Assembly: GCF_902726645.1 (NCBI RefSeq) | Contig: NZ_CACVAO010000001.1 | Span: forward strand, 186,001-250,000 | DNA from: Halobacillus ihumii | GTDB lineage: Bacteria > Bacillota > Bacilli > Bacillales > Halobacillaceae | DNA: 64,000 bases | Direction: 5' to 3' | Shown: positions 44,676 through 54,999 of the stretch, one piece after another | Position numbering within the stretch: position 1 is the first letter of the stretch | Layout: each line of letters opens with the position of its first letter | Program-made: the position numbers and the translations under genes | Notes under the pieces: generated by a model | What the model was told of the DNA's origin: nothing | Databases searched by the model: none | The model's input: the letters and a program-made list of their open reading frames with translations, nothing else

Positions 44676-45494
44676 CTATTTTCGATGCGCCTCGTGTGCT
44701 TCTGCCACCACACTATCCACTTCGACATCATCGGCTATATCTCCTGCTTCTCCGCCTGTCCAATAAAAATGAACGAGAAATTCGATATTTCCATCGCCTC
44801 CGGTAATCGGTGAAAACGTCAAGTTCTTTACCGAAAAACCCAGCTGCCTTGCGAAGTCAAGAATTCTTTGAATCACCAAATTGTGAATCGCAGCATCTCT
44901 TATAATCCCTTTTCTCCCGACTTGTTCCCGTCCTGCTTCAAACTGGGGTTTGATTAAGGCCACTACATCACTGTTTACATTCAGCAATTCGGTTAACACA
45001 GGCAGGATCAAACGCAGAGATATAAACGAAACGTCAATGGAAGCAAATTGTGGCATTCCTTCTGTCAAATCATCTGGCGTCACATACCGAAAGTTTGTTC
45101 GTTCCATAACAACTACTTGAGGATGATTTCTAAGCTTCCAGTCCAGCTGGTTGTAGCCAACATCGATGGCATAGCTAAGGCGAGCACCATTTTGTAAAGC
45201 ACAATCAGTAAATCCGCCTGTCGATGAGCCAATATCGATCATCGTCTTCCCCTTTAGATCCAATGCAAACTTGTCAAGAGCTTTTTCAAGTTTCAACCCG
45301 CCCCTGCTTACATACGGAATAGCACTCCCTTTGACAGTAAGTTCGATCGTATCGTCCACTTTTTGTCCAGGCTTATCGAGACGATGATTTCTTTCGAAAA
45401 CAAGACCAGCCATTATGGTACGTTTAGCCTTTTCCCTCGTCTCAATCAATCCCCGTTCAACTAATAATAAATCCAATCGCACTTTTCTTCCCAT
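44676..45494 (-). CDS. yqxC: TlyA-family rRNA 2'-O-methyltransferase (YqxC)
   Basis: A 272-residue protein with an N-terminal S4 RNA-binding domain (about 4-65: VRLDLLLVERGLIETREKAKRTIMAG) and an FtsJ-like SAM-dependent methyltransferase domain (DIGSSTGGFTDCALQNGA near 82-99; ISLRLILPVL; LIKPQFEAGREQVG). TlyA proteins methylate ribose in rRNA; earlier 'hemolysin' naming is misleading. It starts four bases after dxs and belongs to the same operon. Confidence 0.93.
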   Translation of the reverse strand: MGRKVRLDLLLVERGLIETREKAKRTIMAGLVFERNHRLDKPGQKVDDTIELTVKGSAIPYVSRGGLKLEKALDKFALDLKGKTMIDIGSSTGGFTDCALQNGARLSYAIDVGYNQLDWKLRNHPQVVVMERTNFRYVTPDDLTEGMPQFASIDVSFISLRLILPVLTELLNVNSDVVALIKPQFEAGREQVGRKGIIRDAAIHNLVIQRILDFARQLGFSVKNLTFSPITGGDGNIEFLVHFYWTGGEAGDIADDVEVDSVVAEAHEAHRK

Positions 45495-45497
45495 AAT

Positions 45498-47387
45498 TTA
45501 AGCCCTCTGTTGTTTTTCCGGTATAATTTCTTTAATATTCTTGATCAGGTTGTCTTCTGTCAACCCGATTTCTTCCCATAATTCAGGGACGCTGCCGTGT
45601 TCGATAAATCGGTCAGGTACACCAAGTCGATTCATCCAGGAAAGATAGTTGTGCTCTTCTTTAAACTCCAGAACGCTAGAGCCAAACCCGCCTTGAAGCA
45701 CCGCTTCTTCGACGGTTAATATAGGAAGCTTGTTCTTCATGATGTCATGAAGCATCGCCTCATCCATCGGTTTAATGAATCGAGCGTTAACGACACGTAC
45801 GGAGAGTCCATCTTTACTAAGCCGTTCGCTTGCAGCCATAGCCATAGGAATGGTGGTACCGAATGTTAAAATAACAGCATCTGTACCGTCTTTTAGTACT
45901 TCCCAGCTGCCAATCGGTATCGTTTTCAGGTCATCACTCATCTCGATCCCTAATCCATTTCCTCGAGGATAGCGGATAGCAATCGGCCCATCATTATAGG
46001 CGACAGCTGTATGAACGAGATGCTGTCCTTCATCTTCGTCCTTTGGCATGGCAACCACCATGTTTGGAACGGAGCGGAGAAATGCCACATCAAACACTCC
46101 CTGATGGGTCTCCCCATCAGCACCAACCAATCCCGCTCGGTCCACTCCAAATATGACATTTAGATTTTGTCTTGCCACATCGTGAATCACCTGGTCATAT
46201 CCTCGTTGTAAGAAGGTGGAATAAATAGCGAGGAACGGTTTCATTCCTTGAGTTGCCAATCCAGCTGATAAGGTGGTAGCATGCTGCTCGGCTATCCCCA
46301 CATCGAACAAACGATCTGGAAATTCTTCACCAAATTTTTCGAGCTTAGATCCCAATACCATTGCTGGTGTAACCGCTACAACTCTTTTATCGATACGAGC
46401 CTCTTTCCTAAGCGTTTCGCTAATTACCTCACTCCACGCTGGAGGAGCATCAGCAGGTTTAATTTTCTCTCCAGATTCGATTTTATAAGGACCGACACCG
46501 TGCCATTTGTCCTTGTTATCTGTCTCGGCTGGGTGATAGCCTTTTCCCTTTTGAGTGATGACATGTACGATCACAGGACCGCTTGTCTTCTTAGCATAGT
46601 TTAAGTTCTCAAATAAATCATGATAATCATGACCATCTACAGGACCGTAATAAGTAAAGCCTAACTCTTCAAAAAACATTCCAGGCAGAACAAAATACTT
46701 CATACTGTCTTTCAGTCTTTCAGCGGCCTGCGCTAATCTTCCTCCGACAGCAGGAATCCGTTTAAGAATCCATTCTAAATCGTCCTTTGCACGGTTATAT
46801 TTCCCGGCACTTCTCATGCGTCCTAATGCTCCATGTAAAGCACCAACATTTCGGGCAATTGACATTTCGTTATCATTTAAGATAACGGTTACATTCTTTT
46901 TCTCATCACCAATATGGTTAAGTGCTTCAAGAGCCATACCTCCGGTGAGAGCCCCATCGCCGATAATAGGTACGATAGAATGCGATTCATCCTTCAAATC
47001 GCGGGCAATCGCCATACCCATGGCTGCCGACAATGACGTTGAACTATGTCCAGTTTCCCATATATCGTGTTCACTTTCATTTCGTTTCGGAAAACCGCAC
47101 AACCCTTTATATTTTCTCAATGTATCAAATTGGCCGGCACGTCCTGTTAAAATTTTATGAATATAAGACTGATGTCCGACATCAAATAGCATACGATCCT
47201 TCGGGCTTTCGAACACTTTGTGCAAAGCTAACGTAAGCTCTACAACACCTAGGTTTGCACCTAAATGCCCTCCTGTACCTGACAAATTTTCTATAAGAAA
47301 CTTGCGCATATCTAATGAAAGTGCTTCTAATTGACCAATCGACATTTCCTTCAGAAATGAAGGTTCTTTAATCTTGTACAGATCCAT
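45498..47387 (-). CDS. dxs: 1-Deoxy-D-xylulose-5-phosphate synthase
   Basis: A 629-residue ThDP enzyme, first step of the MEP isoprenoid pathway, joining pyruvate and glyceraldehyde 3-phosphate. Seen are [17 protein letters not shown] (about 40-56), the cofactor motif [17 protein letters not shown] through LNDNEMSI, and [20 protein letters not shown]. Twelve bases separate it from oapA. Isoprenoid supply is linked here with ispA just upstream. Confidence 0.96.
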   Translation of the reverse strand: MDLYKIKEPSFLKEMSIGQLEALSLDMRKFLIENLSGTGGHLGANLGVVELTLALHKVFESPKDRMLFDVGHQSYIHKILTGRAGQFDTLRKYKGLCGFPKRNESEHDIWETGHSSTSLSAAMGMAIARDLKDESHSIVPIIGDGALTGGMALEALNHIGDEKKNVTVILNDNEMSIARNVGALHGALGRMRSAGKYNRAKDDLEWILKRIPAVGGRLAQAAERLKDSMKYFVLPGMFFEELGFTYYGPVDGHDYHDLFENLNYAKKTSGPVIVHVITQKGKGYHPAETDNKDKWHGVGPYKIESGEKIKPADAPPAWSEVISETLRKEARIDKRVVAVTPAMVLGSKLEKFGEEFPDRLFDVGIAEQHATTLSAGLATQGMKPFLAIYSTFLQRGYDQVIHDVARQNLNVIFGVDRAGLVGADGETHQGVFDVAFLRSVPNMVVAMPKDEDEGQHLVHTAVAYNDGPIAIRYPRGNGLGIEMSDDLKTIPIGSWEVLKDGTDAVILTFGTTIPMAMAASERLSKDGLSVRVVNARFIKPMDEAMLHDIMKNKLPILTVEEAVLQGGFGSSVLEFKEEHNYLSWMNRLGVPDRFIEHGSVPELWEEIGLTEDNLIKNIKEIIPEKQQRA

Positions 47388-47399
47388 TAAAGGACCCCC

Positions 47400-47999
47400 T
47401 TAGCGTGATTTTCTAGCGTGATTTGATGCGCTAGAAAGAATATTGATTTTTGTTTTATCTTCTACCCAAGCAATGAAGCGGGCAGTTGTAAAAATGACTT
47501 TAGTGGAAGAATGAATGGCAAAGTATTTTCCAAGAGCTTTGCCTCCGACCGTTAAGGCCGCCACCACACTTGTTACGAACACTGAAAAAACAAGCTGAAA
47601 GGTAGAGCCGTCGTCATGTCCCAGAACATTAACAATTTGAAGGACTACGACAGTCGAAGCAGTTCCACTCACTATACCAGATATATCCCCGATTACATCG
47701 TTACAGAAACTTGCAAAGCGATCAGCATTCCTAACGATGATAATCGCTTCCTTAGCTCCTCGAATCTTCTCTGAAGCCATGGAATGAAATGGGGTCTCCT
47801 GTGCCGCCGTCGCAGCTATTCCTAGCATATCAAAAATAACCCCTATAAATACAATAGCTAGTACAATTAATATCCCAGCTACCCATATAACACCACTTAA
47901 AGCAGATGTTGAAATAACTGAAAAAATAGCCGCTAACACAAATGTGATAACGGCAATACTCAAACTAAATTTCACTGATTTTTTAAATTGATTATCCAT
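47400..47999 (-). CDS. oapA: OLE-associated membrane protein OapA
   Basis: A roughly 199-residue integral membrane protein with four predicted spans (about 12-30, 35-58, 98-125, 132-155), an acidic residue inside the second span (GVIFDMLGIAATAA) and a basic C-terminal tail. It recalls the DUF21/CNNM (CorB) transmembrane fold without CBS domains. Its place between the OLE RNA and dxs, with ispA on the far side, is the hallmark of OapA, which binds OLE RNA and brings it to the membrane; the complex has been tied to Mg2+, cold and alcohol stress. The start at 47999 follows GAGGT; an ATG four codons earlier overlaps that site. Confidence 0.88.
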   Translation of the reverse strand: MDNQFKKSVKFSLSIAVITFVLAAIFSVISTSALSGVIWVAGILIVLAIVFIGVIFDMLGIAATAAQETPFHSMASEKIRGAKEAIIIVRNADRFASFCNDVIGDISGIVSGTASTVVVLQIVNVLGHDDGSTFQLVFSVFVTSVVAALTVGGKALGKYFAIHSSTKVIFTTARFIAWVEDKTKINILSSASNHARKSR

Positions 48000-48064
48000 T
48001 TTCAACCTCATTATTTAAATACATTTCGTATGTAGGAAAGGAATGGTCATGAAAAAGGTAAAAA

Positions 48065-48650
48065 TTACGGCTTAGGTCTAGTAGGTTTTCCCAATCAGAT
48101 ACCGAGTGTCACCACTCTGGCGGTTCCCCTTTAAATCCGACTCAGCCCCGTCTCCGGTGACTGGACTAGATTGCCACTGAGTCCGTACTATAATTCCCTT
48201 TTCATGTCCGTCCTAGAACAGCCTAGGGGATTTCCCCGACAGCCTTTGACCGTTCCTTAGCCTCTTTTGCAGTTCCGATTTCATATAGCGCAAGCTTTCA
48301 TTCTTCAGTGGCCATCCGAAGATGTGATTGCCCCATGACTATAATCCCCTCGACCCCACTCAAGGCAGGCTACGCTGCTCATACAGTAAATTAAACCATA
48401 TAAAGCAGGTTCATACCCCATTTCATAAGAATCTCCGGCGGGAGATACTCTTACAAAGATGGGCCTCCGCGGAAGAAGGGTCAACGCCCACATGCCTTTG
48501 TGGATCGCCCTGCCACCTTAACTCCCAGCACCGACCCAAGGCTGGGCGCCTCAAGCCGGCACAAGGAACTTCATCGATGTGCCCTTTGGCGGATTTTTAG
48601 GCCCGCCTTCAGGAACGGAGGACCGACTAGAATACTGCACCATCCCTTTT
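48065..48650 (-). ncRNA. ole: OLE RNA (ornate, large, extremophilic RNA)
   Basis: About 590 bases with no credible gene, clearly richer in G+C than the flanking AT-rich stretches, between ispA and oapA in an otherwise tightly packed operon. This gene order (xseB-ispA-OLE-oapA-dxs) is the defining context of OLE RNA. Several stems are visible: a long interrupted hairpin at 48417-48463 (CCCAT/ATGGG, TAAGA/TCTTA, TCTCC/GGAGA), CCCAGC/GCTGGG at about 48523-48545, CCACA/TGTGG at about 48487-48502, and GACTCAG/CTGAGTC at 48139-48145 with 48177-48183. Exact ends are estimated. It should act with OapA at the membrane. Confidence 0.85.
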
Positions 48651-48706
48651 GTAATTTTAATAATACCATATTCCTTAACGTTGCTCAATGAATTTCCTTT
48701 GAACCC

Positions 48707-49588
48707 TTATCGATCCCTCGTACTTAAGAAATCAACTAGTTCAGCTAAAAAAGTATTATTCAATCCAGTTTGTTCTAAAGAGTGTAAGGCAACATCCATA
48801 TACTCGTTCATCTCCCTGATCGCTCCTTCAATGCCCAACAATTGAGGATAGGTGCTTTTATCGTTTCCTTCGTCACTGCCAACCGGTTTACCTATAGCAT
48901 CGGCATCTCCTAAAACATCTAAAATATCATCCTGAATTTGAAAAATAAGACCAAGGACGTTTGCCAAGTTCTCGATTTTCTGAAAGGTTTCAGAAGTAGT
49001 ATGACTAAGATAAGCACCCGCGACAATGGCAAAGGAAAGCAACTGTCCTGTTTTATTCATGTGAATAGATTTTAATTCATCTATCGAAACCTGCTTTCCT
49101 TCACTTCGCATATCCAGCATTTGTCCATCCACCATTCCAGCCCCGCCACTTGCCCTGGAAAGCTCGCGGGTGAGAAACACTTTCTCATCACTGGTCAAAT
49201 TGGAGTCTTCGGAAATCACTTGAAAGCTAAGTGTGAGGAGGGCATCCCCCGCAAGAATCGCCGTAGCTTCATCAAATGCTTTATGAATAGTTGGCTGACC
49301 CCTTCTCATGTCGTCATTATCCATTGCAGGAAGATCATCATGAATTAAAGAGTATGTATGAACCATCTCAAGGGCGCATGCCGCTGTGTATCCGCGAGTG
49401 TAATCAACCCCAAACGCCTCCATTGTAGAAAGAAGAAGTATTGGTCGAACACGTTTTCCTCCAGCCTCAATGGAATGAATAATAGCATCCCGTACTCGGC
49501 CAGGGTTAATGTGCCGGTTGACGTATCCAAACAATTTTTCATTAATTACTTGTTGATAATCCTTCAAATGTTCTTGAAATGGCTCCAC
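48707..49588 (-). CDS. ispA: Farnesyl (geranyl) diphosphate synthase
   Basis: A 293-residue trans-prenyltransferase. The first Asp-rich motif is LIHDDLPAMDNDDMRRG (about 80-96), the second IQDDILDVLGD (about 223-233); GGKRVRP near 43-49 and KTGQL bind the diphosphates. It makes the C15 precursor for quinones and undecaprenyl phosphate. The ATG directly abuts the xseB stop, so the genes are co-translated. OLE RNA begins some 50-60 bases downstream. Confidence 0.95.
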   Translation of the reverse strand: MEPFQEHLKDYQQVINEKLFGYVNRHINPGRVRDAIIHSIEAGGKRVRPILLLSTMEAFGVDYTRGYTAACALEMVHTYSLIHDDLPAMDNDDMRRGQPTIHKAFDEATAILAGDALLTLSFQVISEDSNLTSDEKVFLTRELSRASGGAGMVDGQMLDMRSEGKQVSIDELKSIHMNKTGQLLSFAIVAGAYLSHTTSETFQKIENLANVLGLIFQIQDDILDVLGDADAIGKPVGSDEGNDKSTYPQLLGIEGAIREMNEYMDVALHSLEQTGLNNTFLAELVDFLSTRDR

Positions 49589-49825
49589 TTATTCCTCCTC
49601 CTGCACTTCATATGGTTCAAATTCTCCGTGTTCATTTAAAATTTGCTGCATTTGATCTTCCACAAGATTAAGCTTCCCATTACAAAGCTTTGAAAGCTTC
49701 ATGCCTTCCTGATAATACTGGATCGCTTGCTCCAGAGGAACATCACCTTCCTCAAGCTTTTCAACAAGTTTTTCCAGTTGTTCCATGGCCTGCTCAAAAG
49801 TGAGTTCTTTTTCTTGATTTGTCAT
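49589..49825 (-). CDS. xseB: Exodeoxyribonuclease VII small subunit
   Basis: A 78-residue, Glu-rich helical protein with the family pattern [37 protein letters not shown] helices (about 9-45). It binds the coiled-coil of XseA and activates the single-strand exonuclease. It overlaps the end of xseA by four bases. Confidence 0.95.
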   Translation of the reverse strand: MTNQEKELTFEQAMEQLEKLVEKLEEGDVPLEQAIQYYQEGMKLSKLCNGKLNLVEDQMQQILNEHGEFEPYEVQEEE

Positions 49826-51168
49826 GACTGCTCCTCCTCAATATCATTTACTATACAATGCAGGCTGCCGTTGTGAAGCTTTACCGTCAATGAATGGCCG
49901 GGCTCTGTTTGATGAACACTTTTTAGTACCTTTCCTTTGTCTGTATAAGGAATGGCGTAACCTCTCTTCATAATGTCTAAAGGATTTAATAGTCCCAACT
50001 TTTCTAAGACAGCATGAAATTGATCTTTTTTTGCACGGATCTGCCTGTTAATGCTTATCGTTAATTGCTTTGTTTGTTTATCCAAGAGTTTACGATTCAT
50101 TTGAAATTCCTCTTGAGGATGCTGTTGAAATAAACGCTTTTCCAGGTACGATAAACGCTCGATTTTCTGATTATAAAGGTCATTTACATTTTTGGACAGC
50201 TGTTCTAATTGTCGGTCTAGTTCCTGCTCTTTTTGCTTTAAGAGCTGTTCCGGATATTTAAAAGCATAAGATTTTTTTAACCTTATCAGCCGTTCTCCAG
50301 CCTCTGATCGTTTAAGAGTCACAGCACGGGTAAGACGTTGGGTGGTCAATCTGAGCTGTTCTTTCAGTTCTTTCAAAGAAGGCACAGCAATTTCAGCTGC
50401 CCCGGTTGGTGTTGCTGCTCTGGTATCGGCCACAAAATCGCTGATTGTAGTATCAGTTTCATGTCCGACAGCTGAAATGACGGGGATTTGAGAGTGATGA
50501 ATAGCACGGGCAACTACTTCTTCATTAAAACACCACAAATCCTCAATGGAGCCGCCCCCTCGCCCTACTATAAGCACATCACAATTCAAATGTGCATTCG
50601 CATAGTGTATAGCTTTCTCTACAGAAGCAGCTGCTGAATCTCCCTGGACGAGAACAGGAAGGATAGAAACCTTCACAATTGGATAACGCCGCTTAATGGT
50701 GGTTAAGATGTCACGGACTGCTGCTCCTGTAGGCGAAGTGATCACACCTATATGTTCTGGATATCCAGGAAGTACTTTTTTGTTAGCTGCTTCAAAAAGG
50801 CCTTCTTTTTGGAGCTTTTCTTTTAGTTGCTCATAGGCCAAATACAATGCTCCGATTCCATCAGGCTGCATCTCTTGTATGTACAGTTGATACTGTCCCA
50901 TTGGTTCATAAACGTTCACCTCACCACGAATGAGAACATTCATACCATTTTCCGGCATGAATTTGAGCCTGCGATTATTTCCTGCAAACATTACGGCCTG
51001 AATACGTGATTGTTTGTCTTTAATCGATAAGTACATATGCCCGCGGGTGTGCTGCTTAAAGTTAGAGATTTCACCTCTGAGCCACACCTCTTTGAGATGA
51101 GGGTCGGAGGATATTTTTCTTTTTATATACTTAGTTAGTGCCGTTACCGTTAAATAGCGATCCTTCAC
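49822..51168 (-). CDS. xseA: Exodeoxyribonuclease VII large subunit
   Basis: A 448-residue nuclease subunit: OB-fold (about 6-100; [20 protein letters not shown]), catalytic domain (about 130-330; [58 protein letters not shown]) and a C-terminal coiled coil. It degrades single-stranded DNA into short oligonucleotides. It follows folD by 13 bases. Confidence 0.95.
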   Translation of the reverse strand: MKDRYLTVTALTKYIKRKISSDPHLKEVWLRGEISNFKQHTRGHMYLSIKDKQSRIQAVMFAGNNRRLKFMPENGMNVLIRGEVNVYEPMGQYQLYIQEMQPDGIGALYLAYEQLKEKLQKEGLFEAANKKVLPGYPEHIGVITSPTGAAVRDILTTIKRRYPIVKVSILPVLVQGDSAAASVEKAIHYANAHLNCDVLIVGRGGGSIEDLWCFNEEVVARAIHHSQIPVISAVGHETDTTISDFVADTRAATPTGAAEIAVPSLKELKEQLRLTTQRLTRAVTLKRSEAGERLIRLKKSYAFKYPEQLLKQKEQELDRQLEQLSKNVNDLYNQKIERLSYLEKRLFQQHPQEEFQMNRKLLDKQTKQLTISINRQIRAKKDQFHAVLEKLGLLNPLDIMKRGYAIPYTDKGKVLKSVHQTEPGHSLTVKLHNGSLHCIVNDIEEEQS

Positions 51169-51181
51169 AAGTAAATCTCCC

Positions 51182-52033
51182 CTATTTTTGATCTATCCAC
51201 TTCGCGGCTTTAATCGTATTGTGCAATAACATAGTAATAGTCATGGGACCAACGCCCTTAGGCACAGGGGTTATATAAGAAGCCTTCTCTTTTGCTGATT
51301 CAAAGTCGACATCTCCTGTTAACTTTCCATCCACACGATTCACACCGACATCGATCACAACTGTACCTTCTGATATATCTTCCCCTGTAATTAAACCGGC
51401 CTTACCGGCAGCTACAATAAGGATATCGGCACGCTTGGTATGCTCTCTTAGATTTTTGGTTCGTGAATGACAGTGGGTAACAGTTGCATGTTCATTTAAC
51501 AGCAACTGGCCAACTGGCTTTCCGACCAGGTTGCTGCGCCCTATGATCACCACATGTTTACCCTCAATTGAAACCTTAGCACGCTTCAACATAACAAGGA
51601 TTCCAAACGGTGTACACGGATAAAACGTTTCCTTACCTGTCAACATCCGACCAGCATTTATCGGGTGAAATCCATCAACATCCTTACTAGGATCTATCGC
51701 TTCAATCACATTTTGTTCATCAATTTGCTGCGGTAAAGGCAATTGCACCAAAATACCGTGCACTGTTTCATCCTCATTTAACCGATTGATAATGTGTAAT
51801 AGTTCTTCTTCTGATGTTTCTTCGGATAATTCAATCAGATCAGAATCCATGCCAATTTTTTCTGATGCACGCTGCTTTCCTTTTACATAGGACTTGGAAG
51901 CTGGATCTTCTCCGACTATCACCACAACTAATTTTGGATGAACGCCTTCTTTCGATAATTCAGCTATTTCTTCTTTCATTTCCAGCCGTAATTCTTCTGC
52001 TAATTGCTTTCCATAAATAACTTCAGCTGACAC
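51182..52033 (-). CDS. folD: Methylenetetrahydrofolate dehydrogenase/cyclohydrolase
   Basis: A 283-residue bifunctional one-carbon enzyme. YVKGKQRASEKIGM holds the catalytic Lys (about 49-62), VQLPLPQQI and DVDGFHPINAGRM the substrate region, and GRSNLVGKPVGQLLL (about 165-179) the NADP site, with PVPKGVGPMTITMLLHNT at the end. It supplies formyl-THF for purine synthesis. It lies 23 bases after nusB. Confidence 0.96.
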   Translation of the reverse strand: MSAEVIYGKQLAEELRLEMKEEIAELSKEGVHPKLVVVIVGEDPASKSYVKGKQRASEKIGMDSDLIELSEETSEEELLHIINRLNEDETVHGILVQLPLPQQIDEQNVIEAIDPSKDVDGFHPINAGRMLTGKETFYPCTPFGILVMLKRAKVSIEGKHVVIIGRSNLVGKPVGQLLLNEHATVTHCHSRTKNLREHTKRADILIVAAGKAGLITGEDISEGTVVIDVGVNRVDGKLTGDVDFESAKEKASYITPVPKGVGPMTITMLLHNTIKAAKWIDQK

Positions 52034-52056
52034 CTCATCGTCCTCCTCTGAATGAA

Positions 52057-52434
52057 CTACATCATTTTTGATAATACACCATTAATAAATTTACCAGATT
52101 GATCTTCACCAAATACTTTGGCTAACTCAACAGCCTCGTTGATGGCCACTTGAGCCGGGACATCTTCACTAAATTTTATCTCATAGGCCGCCATACGAAG
52201 TAGTGTTTTCTCAACACGAGCTAACCGTGAAAAGGTCCAATTCTCTAAGTTACTTTCAATCCACTGATCGATTTCGTTTCTGTTTGTAACAACACCGTGG
52301 ACCAACTGGTCTACAAAAGCATCATGAACTTGCTCGTCCATGACGTGTTCAATCGCTTCTTCAGTGTTTATTTCACTTGAATCTATTTGAAAAAGAGCTT
52401 GGAATGCCTTTTCCCTGGCTGTACGTCTTTTCAT
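52057..52434 (-). CDS. nusB: Transcription antitermination factor NusB
   Basis: A 125-residue all-helical factor that joins NusE (S10) on boxA during rRNA transcription. Signatures are [16 protein letters not shown] at the N terminus and [10 protein letters not shown]...[26 protein letters not shown] (in parts) near the end. The second of two ATG codons (52434) is chosen since AAAGGAG is seven bases upstream. A terminator separates it from yqhY, so it likely has its own promoter. Confidence 0.94.
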   Translation of the reverse strand: MKRRTAREKAFQALFQIDSSEINTEEAIEHVMDEQVHDAFVDQLVHGVVTNRNEIDQWIESNLENWTFSRLARVEKTLLRMAAYEIKFSEDVPAQVAINEAVELAKVFGEDQSGKFINGVLSKMM

Positions 52435-52502
52435 ATTCATTCTCCTTTAATGTCATTTCCGTTAGAATAATAACATTTTACCACCTGAAAAGCCATACAA
52501 TG

Positions 52503-52544
52503 CGAAAAGACCAGCAGGGGAACCCCGTAACTGGTCTTTTTAAT
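52503..52544 (-). terminator. Terminator after yqhY
   Basis: Arms AAAAGACCAG and CTGGTCTTTT (52505-52514, 52531-52540) with an inner GGGGAACCCC. It closes the accB-accC-yqhY transcript before nusB. Confidence 0.8.
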
Positions 52545-52945
52545 TACACTTCTTCAGTTTCAGGTTCTTCTTCTTTACCTTCCATCTGAATCCCCACGAT
52601 ATGAACGTTCATTTCCTTAATCTCAAGGGCCGTCATATTTTTCAGTGCCTGACTTGTATTATCTTGAATCTTTTTCGCTGTATCGGGAATAGAAATCCCA
52701 AAATCCATTACGACATAAGCATCAATTGAGATGCCATCCTCCGCAAGTTCTACTTTCACACCTTTTCCATGGTTCTTTTTCCCAAGGCGTTCCACTACTC
52801 CTGAGGCAAAGTTTCCACGCATAGAAGCAACGCCTGCTACTTCAGACACTGCAATTCCAGCTATCACTTCAATGACCTCCGGCGCAATCTCTACATTACC
52901 AAGTGTGGACCCTTCCGTAACATTAAGTAATTGTTTCTCACTCAC
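52544..52945 (-). CDS. yqhY: Asp23/Gls24 family protein YqhY
   Basis: A 133-residue alkaline-shock-like protein. The Asp23 domain spans about 10-115 (VIEVIAGIAVSEVAGVASM; ISIDAYVVMDFGISIPDTAKKIQ in parts), followed by an acidic tail. YqhY genes are regularly linked with accB-accC, and work in B. subtilis ties YqhY to control of acetyl-CoA carboxylase. Its start overlaps the end of accC by four bases, so it is part of the acc operon. Confidence 0.93.
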   Translation of the reverse strand: MSEKQLLNVTEGSTLGNVEIAPEVIEVIAGIAVSEVAGVASMRGNFASGVVERLGKKNHGKGVKVELAEDGISIDAYVVMDFGISIPDTAKKIQDNTSQALKNMTALEIKEMNVHIVGIQMEGKEEEPETEEV

Positions 52946-54321
52946 TCGTGACCACTCCCTTCTTTGCTATCCTCCATTACAGTATAGTTTTCCAGGAATT
53001 TTGTGTTAAAATCACCGCCGACAAATACCTCATGTTCCATCATTCGACTATGGAATGGGATGGTCGTATGGACCCCTTCAATGACAAACTCATCTAAAGC
53101 TCTTCTCATTTTCTGAACAGCTTCCTTTCGATCACGGCCATAGGTAATTAATTTTGCCACCATGGAGTCATAGTATGGCGGAATCATATATCCTGGATAA
53201 ACCGCCGAATCTACACGAACACCAAAGCCGCCTGGTGCTAGATACATGTCAATTCTTCCTGCAGATGGCATGAAATTTTTATAGGGATCTTCCGCATTGA
53301 TGCGGCATTCAATGGCGCATCCTTCAAACGTGATTTCTTCCTGTGTAAAGGAAAGTTTCTCATTGTTTGCAACCATTAGTTGTTCTTTAATTAAATCAAT
53401 TCCCGTAACCATCTCAGTGACAGGATGCTCAACCTGAATACGAGTATTCATTTCCATAAAGTAGAATTTATTTTCTTTCTGATCAAAAATAAATTCTACT
53501 GTACCCGCTCCGGAGTAATCAACAGCTAAAGCAGCTTTAACCGCCGCATCACCCATTGTTTGGCGAATTTCCGGAGTGACAGCAGGGGAGGGTGTTTCTT
53601 CAATCAACTTCTGCAAACGACGTTGAATTGAGCAATCACGTTCCCCTAGGTGAACAGCATTGCCATGATTGTCAGCAAGAACTTGAATTTCAACGTGCCG
53701 GAAATCTTCGATAAATTTCTCAAGATAAACACCTGGATTACCAAAAGCTGTTTCCGCCTCTTGTTGGGTAACATTAATCCCTTTTACGAGGTCTTCCTCC
53801 GTTCTGGCTACACGAATTCCTTTACCGCCACCGCCAGCAGTTGCCTTTATGATGACTGGATAACCAATTTCATTGGCTACCTGCTTGCCCTCTTCAACGT
53901 CAGCGATAATTCCTTCTGAACCTGGGACAATAGGTACGCCTGCTTCCCTCATTGTTTTCCTGGCGACATCTTTCGTTCCCATCTTCTGAATTGCATAGGA
54001 CGACGGCCCGATGAATGTAATATTGCATTCATCACAAAGCTCTGCAAATTCAGCATTTTCAGCTAAGAATCCATAACCAGGATGAATAGCATCGGATTCA
54101 GTTAATGTTGCTACACTCATAATGTTCGTATAGTTTAAATAACTGTCCTTACTTAAAGTCGGCCCAACACAATAGGCCTCATCTGCAATTTGAACGTGTA
54201 ATGCTTCTTTATCTGCTTCCGAGTAGACAGCTACTGTCTCAATATCCATCTCCTTGCAAGCCCGGATAATACGGACGGCAATTTCTCCCCGGTTGGCAAT
54301 CAGTACTTTTTTTATCATCAT
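52942..54321 (-). CDS. accC: Acetyl-CoA carboxylase, biotin carboxylase subunit
   Basis: A 459-residue ATP-grasp enzyme that carboxylates biotin on AccB. Seen are KVLIANRGEIAVRIIRAC (about 5-22), the glycine-rich ATP loop KATAGGGGKGIRVAR (about 159-173), EKFIEDFRHVEIQVLAD, and MEMNTRIQVEHPVTEMVTGIDL with catalytic Glu/Arg. It lies 12 bases after accB. As the only biotin carboxylase here it might also serve the propionyl-CoA carboxylase beta subunit; that is inference. Confidence 0.95.
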   Translation of the reverse strand: MMIKKVLIANRGEIAVRIIRACKEMDIETVAVYSEADKEALHVQIADEAYCVGPTLSKDSYLNYTNIMSVATLTESDAIHPGYGFLAENAEFAELCDECNITFIGPSSYAIQKMGTKDVARKTMREAGVPIVPGSEGIIADVEEGKQVANEIGYPVIIKATAGGGGKGIRVARTEEDLVKGINVTQQEAETAFGNPGVYLEKFIEDFRHVEIQVLADNHGNAVHLGERDCSIQRRLQKLIEETPSPAVTPEIRQTMGDAAVKAALAVDYSGAGTVEFIFDQKENKFYFMEMNTRIQVEHPVTEMVTGIDLIKEQLMVANNEKLSFTQEEITFEGCAIECRINAEDPYKNFMPSAGRIDMYLAPGGFGVRVDSAVYPGYMIPPYYDSMVAKLITYGRDRKEAVQKMRRALDEFVIEGVHTTIPFHSRMMEHEVFVGGDFNTKFLENYTVMEDSKEGSGHE

Positions 54322-54333
54322 TTAACCCCCGTA

Positions 54334-54834
54334 TTATGCAGTTTTCACGCGAAACAACGGCTGGCCATATTCCACAAGCTCACCGTCATTAACAAGGATT
54401 TCTACAATTTCTCCTGAAACTTCCGCTTCAATTTCATTAAATAGTTTCATGGCTTCTACTATACATACAACAGATTCCTGTTTCACTTGATCTCCCACTT
54501 GTACAAATGCATCTTGATCTGGAGAAGGTGATTGGTAGAACGTACCTACCATAGGTGAAATGACTTCCTTATCATAATTGGAAGTTTCCTCAGGCTTGGT
54601 CTCTTGTTCTTTCTTTTCCACAGCAGATTCACTAAGCTGCGGCTGCTCCTCTTGTACGGGCTGTGGCTGCTGTGGCACTGCTGCTTGTTTTGCTTCAGTT
54701 GGAATTTCTGTAATTACTTGTTCACCATTTTTTTTCATCGATACTTTTGTTCCATCGGACTCATAACAAAATTCATCAATATGAGATTCATCAATTAGTT
54801 TAATTAGTTCTCGAATTTCTTGCACCTTTAACAT
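54334..54834 (-). CDS. accB: Biotin carboxyl carrier protein of acetyl-CoA carboxylase
   Basis: A 166-residue carrier. An N-terminal helical region (about 1-35) is followed by a Pro/Gln/Glu-rich flexible linker (about 40-85, e.g. [14 protein letters not shown]) and the biotinyl domain, with the biotin-accepting Lys130 in [13 protein letters not shown]. First gene of accB-accC-yqhY. The AT-rich stretch upstream (54835-54950) presumably holds its promoter. Confidence 0.95.
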   Translation of the reverse strand: MLKVQEIRELIKLIDESHIDEFCYESDGTKVSMKKNGEQVITEIPTEAKQAAVPQQPQPVQEEQPQLSESAVEKKEQETKPEETSNYDKEVISPMVGTFYQSPSPDQDAFVQVGDQVKQESVVCIVEAMKLFNEIEAEVSGEIVEILVNDGELVEYGQPLFRVKTA

Positions 54835-54944
54835 AATTACGGCACTCCCTTATGTAGAATACTTGATCACTGAAATTATTCATTCCTTTTAATATTTTAC
54901 GATACATATTGAGGACCTGCAACTAGTAGGAAGACGATAAGACA

Positions 54945-54990
54945 CACAAAAGGGTCAACCCTTGTACTGCATCAAGGGTTGACCCTGGTC
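54945..54990 (-). terminator. Terminator of the spoIIIA operon
   Basis: Perfect 13-base arms AGGGTCAACCCTT and AAGGGTTGACCCT at 54951-54963 and 54974-54986, followed on the minus strand by TTTGTGTG, just after the spoIIIAH stop. Confidence 0.85.
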
Positions 54991-54999
54991 TGAAAAAAG

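Noticed and set aside
48305..48600. Open frames on both strands inside the ispA-oapA gap
   Set aside because: They lie in the OLE RNA region, lack good ribosome binding sites and show protein sequences without family likeness; base pairing explains the sequence better.
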